Shown here: positions 1-5,268 of the stretch, piece after piece | Layout: every line of letters begins with the position of its first letter | Position numbering within the stretch: position 1 is the stretch's first letter | DNA from: an uncultured Planctomycetaceae bacterium | Lineage (GTDB): Bacteria > Planctomycetota > Planctomycetia > Planctomycetales > Planctomycetaceae | DNA length: 5,268 nucleotides | Assembly: GCA_903823545.1 (NCBI GenBank) | Contig: CAIJTL010001507.1 | Coordinates: 1 to 5,268 of the forward strand | Direction of reading: 5' to 3' | Translations under genes and position numbers: made by a program | The notes under the pieces: generated by a model | What the model was told of the DNA's origin: nothing | Databases searched by the model: none | The model's input: only the letters and a program-made list of their open reading frames with translations

Positions 1-2914
1 ATGAGTCCCCGCCGGTTTTCAAGACAGTCTGTGCGAGGTGACGAGCGGCTTCGATATGTTGCACGTCGTTGAGCGTGACGAGTGCTTGCAGCGGCGTGTT
101 TGTTCTCTCTCGCCGCACGACGCAAGTTTCTCGAGCTGTCGCGTTAAAGATTTCCAACGAGGCTGGCGGAGCCGAGCGTTTGATGAACGTGTAAAGGCTG
201 CGGCGATACAAGTTCTCGCCGGTGTCCCGTTTGTAGTCGCGCGTATTGCTGCCAATCATCGCGACTGCTTCCCAAACCCCTTCCGGTTGGTAGGGCTTGA
301 CGCTGGGGCCTCCAAGTTTAGGAACGAGGAGGCCACTTGCGGCGAGCGAGTAGTCACGGATCATTTCGGCATCCATGCGGAATCGCGGTCCACGTGAGAT
401 CAATCGGTTTTGCGGATCAATCGCCAGCTTCTCGCGAGTGACCACTGACGATTGTCGGTAAGTATTCGACATCAGCATTTGCTTGAAGAACTTCTTGATA
501 TCCCAACCGTTCTCGCGGAAGTCGACCGCGAGCCAGTCCAGCAATTCTTGGTGCGAGGGCAATTCGCCAGTGATGCCGAAATCACCGGCGGTCTTCACAA
601 GGCCGGTCCCGAAGAGTTCTTGCCAGAAGCGGTTCACGGTCACTCGCGCGGTCAGCGGGTGCTCTGACTTCAGTAACCATTGCGCGAGACCCAACCGGCT
701 TTTCGGTGCCTCATTGGGGAACGCCGGCAGTACCGCTGGCGTGTTTGCCTTAACCGGATCTTTTCGTTTGTCGTATTCACCACGAGCGAGAATGTAGGCC
801 ATCGCCTCTTCGGATTTCTCATTCATGACATGCGCGATGGTGCCGCGTGATTTGATCGCGTTCTGCTCTCCCTCAAGTGCCGAGTGTTGAGCCGACAACT
901 CCTGGAATGGCTTGTCATTCGATCCGAGCCACCACGGATAGACCTCGTTCTTTTCGGCGTCAGTGCGTTGATCAGCAGCCTTTGCCAAGATCCCGGCGAA
1001 ACGAGTCACCTTCGCGAGCGATTCCACTTCGGCTCCGGTTAAGGCTCGCTTGTAAAGCCGCAGATCTTGAATACCGGCAGCCGCGAGCGGTTCACCGGCG
1101 CTACGAGAACCGACGCGGAACGGCACACTCGTTTTGATCGAGCCTTTGAGTTTGTCGCTTTCGACGTTCGTCTTTTGCAGTTGCCCGTTGTAATAGATCT
1201 TCACTCCGGCGGCTTTTCCGGAACCGTCATACGTCACGGCGACGTGAGTCCATTCGTTCGCTTTGATTTGGGTTTGACCAACAACCTTGAGCGCATCTTC
1301 TGGCCAGTTGCTGACGATGTGAGTCCCAATTCGACGTCCCTGAGACCAGAAGTCCCAGCCACGATATTCCGATGGTTTATCCATGCGCGCAGCGATCGCT
1401 CCTGCCGAATCATTGGCTTGCAGCTTCACCCAAGCAGCCGATGAAAATGATTGGTCTTTCTCAAAATCACCGACGTCAGCGACGTCACATGCTGCTCCTT
1501 GAACCTGAAGTGCTTGAGCTGAAACGCCTGGTTGCCATGTCGCCGAATCATTGAGCGTTACGTCTCGCGGTTGGCCTTCGACGACCACTTTCGCAACCTT
1601 CCCTTGGCCTTCGTTAAGTGCCGCATGGAAGTGCAAATCTTTTTGTGGCAGTGAGCCTCCCAGCGATTCAGGGGTCGCGGTTGCCAACCATTTGTCAAAC
1701 TCTGGTCGCGCCGCTTGTTTGCGTTCATCAATCCTTTTCTGAGCCGCCGGAACTTCGACCAGCAACGCATCCCAACGCGGACGGTCTGCTTCCATCGGAA
1801 CGTTGAGAATCGGAGGCGTGTTCGGAACGTTGCCGTCCATCGCGTTCTGTGTCGTATTATTGAAAAACGCAGCGAGCGAATAGAAATCCTTCATCGAGAT
1901 CGGATCAAACTTGTGGTCATGACACACCGCACATCCTGTTGTCAGTCCGAGCCAAACCTGTGAAGTCGTTTCCGTCCGATCTCGCGTGTAAAGGACGTAA
2001 TACTCCTCCGCGATCGTTCCCCCTTCGTTGGTTGTGATGTTGCAGCGATTGAAACCCGACGCGACTTGTTGATCGAGAGTCTTGTTCGGTAATAGGTCAC
2101 CAGCGAGTTGTTCGATCGTGAATTGATCGAACGGCACGTTTCGATTGAAGGCGTTGATGACCCAGTCGCGATAAGCCCAAATCTCGCGGTAGTTGTCGAA
2201 GTGAATGCCGTGCGTATCCGCATAGCGCGCGGCATCGAGCCAATATCGCCCACGGTGCTCACCCCAGTGTTTCGAAGTGAGCAATCTGTCGATCAACTTT
2301 TCGTACGCATTGTCCGCTTTGTCATTCACGAACTCTTCCACAATCTCAACATTTGGCGGCAGGCCGGTGATGTCGAGGCTTGCTCGTCGAGCTAACGTCC
2401 GGCGATCTGCTTCCGGTGCGGGAGTCAGTCCTTGCTCCTCCAGTTTGGCCAACACAAATCGATCAATCGGACTCTTGACCCACGCTTCGTTTTTGACCTT
2501 CGGCAACTCCGGTCGAACGGGGGCTATGAACGACCAATGCGATTGATATTCAGCACCACTCGCGACCCATTTTTTGAGCAATTCTTTCTGTGCGACCGTC
2601 AATGTCTTCTTTGTGGCCGGCGGCGGCATGACCTCGTTTGCATCGCTCGTCAAGATGCGTCGAATCATCTCACTCTCACTCGGCTTTCCCGGCACAATGA
2701 CCTTTTTACCGATCGCGTCGTCACGCCGATCGAGTCGATAGTCCCCTTTGCGCGACGCGCTGTCAGGACCGTGACATGGAAAACACATGTCGGTCAGGAT
2801 CGGTCGTATGTCGCGGTTATAGAGGATCGAATCGTCAGCGCGTGTAGCTTGTGAGAGAAGCAAGCTCTGTGAGAACAAGCACATGCAAAAACTGAGAAGG
2901 CAGGTGAGTCGCAT
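1..2914 (-). CDS. PSCyt1/DUF1549/LamG/DUF1553 planctomycete exported cytochrome-like protein (C-terminus cut by window edge)
   Basis: The reading frame is open from ATG at 2914 to the left edge: 971 codons and no stop. AGGAG at 2923-2927, 8 nt upstream, supports this start. Residues 1-26 look like a Sec signal peptide (hydrophobic stretch, then ATRA|DDS), so the protein is probably exported. Residues about 30-120 form a PSCyt1 cytochrome-like domain with a CFPCH haem motif (44-48) and an MPPP stretch near 96-99. Residues about 147-350 are DUF1549/PSCyt2, with RYADTHG near 230 and a second CxxCH, CAVCH, at 328-332. Residues about 425-628 resemble a LamG/concanavalin-like domain (EWTHVAVTYDG near 554-564; GIQDLRLYKRAL near 614-625). 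DUF1553/PSD1 starts near 738, with NRFWQELFGTGLV at 761-773 and TPLQALVTLND at 940-950. Family members usually run somewhat longer, so roughly 50-120 residues are probably missing. The biochemical role of this family is not established; polysaccharide-related or redox surface roles are inferred from genome context elsewhere. A DUF1501 gene often follows, but that position lies outside the window. Confidence 0.96.
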   Translation of the reverse strand, partial: MRLTCLLSFCMCLFSQSLLLSQATRADDSILYNRDIRPILTDMCFPCHGPDSASRKGDYRLDRRDDAIGKKVIVPGKPSESEMIRRILTSDANEVMPPPATKKTLTVAQKELLKKWVASGAEYQSHWSFIAPVRPELPKVKNEAWVKSPIDRFVLAKLEEQGLTPAPEADRRTLARRASLDITGLPPNVEIVEEFVNDKADNAYEKLIDRLLTSKHWGEHRGRYWLDAARYADTHGIHFDNYREIWAYRDWVINAFNRNVPFDQFTIEQLAGDLLPNKTLDQQVASGFNRCNITTNEGGTIAEEYYVLYTRDRTETTSQVWLGLTTGCAVCHDHKFDPISMKDFYSLAAFFNNTTQNAMDGNVPNTPPILNVPMEADRPRWDALLVEVPAAQKRIDERKQAARPEFDKWLATATPESLGGSLPQKDLHFHAALNEGQGKVAKVVVEGQPRDVTLNDSATWQPGVSAQALQVQGAACDVADVGDFEKDQSFSSAAWVKLQANDSAGAIAARMDKPSEYRGWDFWSQGRRIGTHIVSNWPEDALKVVGQTQIKANEWTHVAVTYDGSGKAAGVKIYYNGQLQKTNVESDKLKGSIKTSVPFRVGSRSAGEPLAAAGIQDLRLYKRALTGAEVESLAKVTRFAGILAKAADQRTDAEKNEVYPWWLGSNDKPFQELSAQHSALEGEQNAIKSRGTIAHVMNEKSEEAMAYILARGEYDKRKDPVKANTPAVLPAFPNEAPKSRLGLAQWLLKSEHPLTARVTVNRFWQELFGTGLVKTAGDFGITGELPSHQELLDWLAVDFRENGWDIKKFFKQMLMSNTYRQSSVVTREKLAIDPQNRLISRGPRFRMDAEMIRDYSLAASGLLVPKLGGPSVKPYQPEGVWEAVAMIGSNTRDYKRDTGENLYRRSLYTFIKRSAPPASLEIFNATARETCVVRRERTNTPLQALVTLNDVQHIEAARHLAQTVLKTGGDS

Positions 2915-3152
2915 GAGCACGGCTCCTCGATTTAGGTGTGAATTTCGTGATGTAGGTAAGTCACGGTGAGTAGGTCAAATCGTTCCGGCGGGTAAACCAT
3001 CCGGCGTTGCTATTTTGGTGCCAGCGGTGCCGTTTTCAAAGGTATGCCATCACGCACATTTTCCGCAGTGAAGCATCAGCGAAGGTCGCGCCAAGGATTA
3101 CGGTCAATCTGCATCCGCAATTCTTCGCAGAGCGATTGCGACTCGTGTGAGA
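2915..3152. other. Intergenic region between the Uma2 gene and the PSCyt gene
   Basis: No gene is supported in these 238 bp; short plus-strand frames here have no recognisable protein character. Two weak signals are visible, both for minus-strand transcription. First, the hairpin 3116-3140 lies 13 nt past the Uma2 stop: CGCAA/TTGCG outer and TCGC/GCGA inner stems, with a 4-nt bulge. It has no T run, so it is a poor intrinsic terminator. Second, TTGACC (2973-2978) sits 18 nt upstream of TACATC (2949-2954), a poor match to a -35/-10 pair that could drive the PSCyt gene. The gap size suggests that the PSCyt gene has its own promoter, but the sequence alone does not prove it. Confidence 0.4.
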
Positions 3153-3758
3153 TCACGGGAGGAACTCCGCCGGATCAAGTGTCGCCAAAACAACGCCGTC
3201 CAATTCGAGTGACAATTGCTGTCCCGGCTGCTTGATCTCGCATTGGCTGTAACCGGGGGTTGGAATCGGTCCGGTTGGCTGCGAGTAACATTCGACCTGG
3301 CGATCCTGAAGGTTGATGATCCAGTAATTCAAGATGCCCGCTCGCCCGTATATTTCTGATTTGCGCAGACGATCGCTTTGAAGCGTTGTGTCCGCCACTT
3401 CGATCAACAGACCAATTTCCGTGGGCAAAGGATGCCGCCGCGGAGCCGTGCGAATGTCACCTCGGATGATGGCGAGGTCAGGTTCAGGCTCGCTGTCCCC
3501 GGTCGTGATGGCCGACTGCACTCGCAGTCGCCAGCCACTCGGAAGTGCTTGACGGATTCGTTCGTTGGTCAATTCAACGGAGATATCGTGGAGCGGACCA
3601 TGTGACATCTTCGGCACCAGCCACCCTTCCAGGAGTTCGACGCGGTCATTTTCATCCAAGACGCCGATGTCGATGAGCCGGTGGTAATCCGTGACCGAAA
3701 ATTTCCAGATCGGATACGGAGGAATTTGCGGAGGCGCGGAAACGGTCGCAACAGACAT
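3153..3758 (-). CDS. Uma2 family (DUF820) PD-(D/E)XK endonuclease-like protein
   Basis: This 201-residue protein has the usual Uma2/DUF820 length and layout. After a short proline-rich N-terminus come the YHRLIDIGVLDENDRVELLEG region (25-45), a P-D pair inside EPEPDLAII (90-98), LLIEVADTTLQSDRLRKSEIY (117-137), and NYWIINLQDRQVECY (144-158). Likely metal-binding or catalytic residues of the PD-(D/E)XK fold are E44, D94 and E120; K133 is the conserved lysine in the following helix. All are present, so the active site looks intact. The start is ATG at 3758, with GGAG at 3767-3770 placed 8 nt upstream. The gene lies 94 bp after the methyltransferase and 238 bp before the PSCyt gene, same strand. 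Uma2 proteins are often multicopy in planctomycetes and cyanobacteria. They are annotated as putative restriction endonucleases, but their substrate and biological role are generally unknown, so nuclease activity is inferred from fold only. No antitoxin or cognate DNA methylase partner is visible here. Confidence 0.93.
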   Translation of the reverse strand: MSVATVSAPPQIPPYPIWKFSVTDYHRLIDIGVLDENDRVELLEGWLVPKMSHGPLHDISVELTNERIRQALPSGWRLRVQSAITTGDSEPEPDLAIIRGDIRTAPRRHPLPTEIGLLIEVADTTLQSDRLRKSEIYGRAGILNYWIINLQDRQVECYSQPTGPIPTPGYSQCEIKQPGQQLSLELDGVVLATLDPAEFLP

Positions 3759-3852
3759 GGATCACACTCCAGAAACAGACCAAGTCTTAGCTGGGCACAG
3801 CCGCGACAATATTAACTAGGAGAGATGCCGCCGTCACTCACCTTATCTCGCC

Positions 3853-4965
3853 TCATTCGAGGTCGCGTGAGGTCTCGTCAACAACCGGTGGATTCAAGCC
3901 AGTTGCCACGACGCAGACCTCTTGGCGGTTGAAGGCCAATTGTCGTGCGCGAACTTGGCGATAGCCCCAAGACCTGATGCGCTTATTAAATAAAGGAATG
4001 TCCGATACCAATTCAGGGTCAGTCATTTTGAGTGTCAGGATCAATCCTTCGATGCGGACGTTTGGCTGACTCACGATCGCTTCGACCATGTCGAGCGTGT
4101 ACTTCGGGGCTACGTTGGCATCGGCGGCGAGCCAGCGGACTTTTTGAAAAGTGTTCCGTTTGACCTCTTTCGCTTTCGCTCGCAGGTGCGTGAAGTTGCG
4201 ATGCGCCATCACGAGCGGGTCCATCTCTGCCGGATCAATCCCGGTTACTAAGCAGCCTCGCTCAAGCAACGCTTGGCATGAACCGCCGGGAGCGCTGCCA
4301 ATCTCGATACAGCGATGGCCGGATTGGATCGGCAACTCTGACCACAGCAACGACTCAGCCATTTTCAGATACGTTCGGGAGATCATGTCATCCGGCGACT
4401 CGATCTGCGGCACACCACCGGGCCAGTGAGTTTCCATACTGCTCGCGCGATGCCAACCGAACCACCATTCGTTCGGTTCGACCAGCACACAATCCAAGAT
4501 GCGATCGTCTTCCTGAGCGTCCTCATTCAACGGCAAAGGCCAATCCGTGCCGACGTCTGGCTTGTGTTCCAGAATGAGTTCTCCGACGGCATCGGCCAAC
4601 GGGGTCACACCAGGTTCATAGCCGAAATCGCCAGGGAGTTCGCGGTCGCGTTGCCACACATGCAAATGTTTGAACTGTGGCAACACGCTCGCCGGATAGC
4701 GTTCTGAAAGCGGCTTCCAAAAATCACGAGCCAATTGGTGCCCGTCGGTCCCGGACACTTTGCCGATTGAAAAGCCCCAAGTTCGAACGAACGTCCCTCT
4801 CAATTCAAACTTTCGATCACGCACGACATCGTCAGGAATGCGAAACGTCACAAACCCAGGCCGTGAGTATGCGAACCGAAAATCGGAGTGCTTCCAAAGA
4901 ACTTCGTTCTTGAGTGCCGCTTCGGCACCGATCTGACAAATCGCAAACAAAAAATGAGCCGACAT
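3853..4965 (-). CDS. RlmM-like SAM-dependent 2'-O-ribose RNA methyltransferase (FtsJ fold)
   Basis: From ATG 4965 the protein is 370 residues, close to E. coli RlmM (366), which 2'-O-methylates C2498 of 23S rRNA. The N-terminal half (about 1-190) starts MSAHFLFAICQIGAEAALK, similar to the RlmM N-terminal opening, and probably corresponds to its RNA-binding (THUMP-like) region. The C-terminal half (about 195-355) is a Rossmann-like FtsJ domain. In order it shows SRTYLKMAES with K201; the SAM-binding loop IEIGSAPGGS (219-228); acidic D244 in GIDPAEM; D282 in WLAADAN; K313 in LTLKM; E349 in FNRQEV. K201-D282-K313-E349 matches the K-D-K-E tetrad of RrmJ/FtsJ-type ribose methyltransferases. The order and local sequence around each residue match RlmM better than RlmE as recalled from the family. 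The SAM loop reads APGGS rather than the E. coli CPGGW. The substrate is inferred; another rRNA or tRNA ribose is possible. A GTG at 4977 would add four residues but is the less likely start. Expected location: cytoplasm. Confidence 0.9.
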   Translation of the reverse strand: MSAHFLFAICQIGAEAALKNEVLWKHSDFRFAYSRPGFVTFRIPDDVVRDRKFELRGTFVRTWGFSIGKVSGTDGHQLARDFWKPLSERYPASVLPQFKHLHVWQRDRELPGDFGYEPGVTPLADAVGELILEHKPDVGTDWPLPLNEDAQEDDRILDCVLVEPNEWWFGWHRASSMETHWPGGVPQIESPDDMISRTYLKMAESLLWSELPIQSGHRCIEIGSAPGGSCQALLERGCLVTGIDPAEMDPLVMAHRNFTHLRAKAKEVKRNTFQKVRWLAADANVAPKYTLDMVEAIVSQPNVRIEGLILTLKMTDPELVSDIPLFNKRIRSWGYRQVRARQLAFNRQEVCVVATGLNPPVVDETSRDLE

Positions 4966-4976
4966 ACCACCAAGCA

Positions 4977-4982
4977 CCTTCC
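4977..4982 (-). promoter_or_regulatory. Shine-Dalgarno GGAAGG that favours the ATG start at 4965
   Basis: On the minus strand GGAAGG occupies 4982-4977. Its last G is the first base of the in-frame GTG at 4977, so this motif cannot serve that GTG. It lies 11 nt upstream of ATG 4965, slightly long but usable. The conserved-looking N-terminus also begins at that ATG. Confidence 0.5.
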
Positions 4983-5004
4983 AGACAAACGCTATCTGTA
5001 ACCC

Positions 5005-5025
5005 CCACCGAGCTTGCCTCGGTGG
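5005..5025. repeat. Perfect 8-bp stem-loop upstream of the methyltransferase gene
   Basis: CCACCGAG (5005-5012) and CTCGGTGG (5018-5025) are exact reverse complements around a 5-nt loop, CTTGC. No T run follows on either strand, so this is not a typical intrinsic terminator. It lies 39 bp upstream of the methyltransferase ATG and would be in its 5' leader if transcription starts further right. It could be a dispersed palindromic repeat, a weak terminator for an upstream gene, or an mRNA structural element. The sequence alone cannot separate these. Confidence 0.6.
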
Positions 5026-5040
5026 ATTCGGGCTTCTGCA

Positions 5041-5165
5041 CTACGTAGCCGTCATCGCTCCGCGTGACGAGCCGATCGCTTCAAACAGGCTGCAATTCAA
5101 TCAGAATCCAAGCGGCGTTGAGCGATCGGCTCATCACGCGGAGCGTGATGAGCCGATCTACGTAG
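5041..5165. repeat. 125-bp composite inverted-repeat element (MITE- or BIME-like)
   Basis: The left end (5041-5084) and the reverse complement of the right end (5118-5165) share nearly the same sequence. Both begin with CTACGTAG, both contain GCTCCGCGTGA(C/T)GAGCCGATCGCT, and both end in TCAA or CAA. Two small gaps of about two bases each and a few substitutions separate them. The spacer 5085-5117 is 33 bp with no coding sign. Each arm is itself palindromic around a TCC/GGA loop: the right arm is perfect, the left has decayed (GTCATCGC-TCC-GCGTGAC, 5051-5068, one-base bulge). CTACGTAG is self-complementary, so the two end copies can be read either as terminal inverted repeats or as an 8-bp target duplication. 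No transposase is present, so any mobility would have to be supplied in trans. Confidence 0.75.
5124..5158. repeat. Perfect 16-bp palindromic hairpin inside the right arm
   Basis: GATCGGCTCATCACGC (5124-5139) and GCGTGATGAGCCGATC (5143-5158) are exact reverse complements separated by GGA. This is the strongest secondary structure in the window and would form on either strand as RNA or as single-stranded DNA. There is no adjacent T run, so a conventional intrinsic terminator is unlikely. It is the intact palindromic unit of the composite element at 5041-5165. Confidence 0.85.
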
Positions 5166-5242
5166 GCGTGATTGAGAATCAAGCAACACCATGACTTCAG
5201 TGCGGTTTGTCTCAGATTCGGCGCGCCGGAGATACCCTTCAC

Positions 5243-5261
5243 CTCGCGATTGCGAGTTTTT
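5243..5261 (+). terminator. Possible short intrinsic terminator at the right edge
   Basis: CTCGC (5243-5247), loop GATT, GCGAG (5252-5256), then five T's (5257-5261). The stem is only 5 bp, though GC-rich. No plus-strand gene precedes it in this window, which weakens the call. It could also be a chance hairpin. The surrounding stretch 5166-5268 shows no gene I can support. Confidence 0.25.
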
Positions 5262-5268
5262 CAATGAA

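Noticed and set aside
1558..2262. Minus-strand frames at 1558-1770 and 1942-2262 as separate small genes or a sign of frameshift.
   Set aside because: They are in other frames of the same strand as the PSCyt gene, whose own frame is uninterrupted through this stretch. No frameshift is needed.
38..2854. Numerous plus-strand open frames of 60-140 codons across the left half.
   Set aside because: They lie opposite a continuous 971-codon minus-strand gene with clear family motifs. Their translations lack domain character and overlap one another in several frames.
2949..2978. TTGACC...TACATC as a firm promoter of the PSCyt gene.
   Set aside because: The -10 hexamer matches the consensus at only three positions and the spacer is 18 nt. 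It is mentioned in the intergenic entry but too weak to annotate as a promoter.
3153..4965. Adjacent methyltransferase and Uma2 nuclease read as a restriction-modification or defence pair.
   Set aside because: The methyltransferase carries the K-D-K-E tetrad and RlmM-like layout of an RNA ribose methylase, not the DPPY/NPPY or PC motifs of DNA methylases. The genes are also separated by 94 bp rather than tightly coupled.
5217..5230. CGGCGCGCCG palindrome as an operator or an element end.
   Set aside because: It is a single 10-bp GC-rich palindrome with no second copy in the window and no adjacent promoter or gene start.
5086..5267. A minus-strand open frame entering from the right edge and ending with TGA near 5100.
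   Set aside because: It reads straight through the palindromic element, is rich in arginine and serine with no recognisable motif, and its end is dictated by repeat sequence. It is more likely chance than a gene tail.
1..5268. CRISPR array, tRNA or rRNA gene, integrase or attachment site.
   Set aside because: I saw no regularly spaced direct repeats, no cloverleaf or rRNA-like conserved sequence, and no recombinase coding sequence on either strand.

Overview
The window looks like chromosomal DNA from a planctomycete, most plausibly a Pirellulaceae-type organism. The main evidence is the large gene at the left edge. It has the PSCyt1 / DUF1549 (PSCyt2) / LamG-like / DUF1553 (PSD1) architecture that is hugely expanded in Planctomycetota. 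A Uma2-family gene and palindromic intergenic repeats fit that assignment. No 16S rRNA or other phylogenetic marker is present, so the genus is not determined.

All three genes I can support lie on the minus strand. Read from right to left they are: (i) an RlmM-like, FtsJ-fold 2'-O-ribose rRNA methyltransferase (3853-4965) with a complete K-D-K-E catalytic set; (ii) a Uma2-family (DUF820) PD-(D/E)XK nuclease-like protein (3153-3758); (iii) the exported cytochrome-type PSCyt1/DUF1549/LamG/DUF1553 protein (1-2914), whose C-terminus runs off the left edge of the window. The gaps between genes are 94 and 238 bp, and genes ii and iii each have their own Shine-Dalgarno sequence. I see no functional link among the three and no sign of one tight operon.

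The right end (about 4983-5268) has no gene I can support. It holds a perfect 8-bp stem-loop (5005-5025) and a 125-bp element (5041-5165). The element's ends are inverted copies of a roughly 45-bp sequence, and each copy is itself palindromic. The overall layout resembles a MITE or a BIME (paired REP units). This composite repeat is the least explained structure in the window. A short GC-rich hairpin followed by five T's (5243-5261) may be a terminator for something on the plus strand.

I did not find a convincing new multi-gene system. The window reads as ordinary planctomycete chromosome. The second-look items are the composite palindrome, the divergent methyltransferase and the two-haem-motif surface protein.
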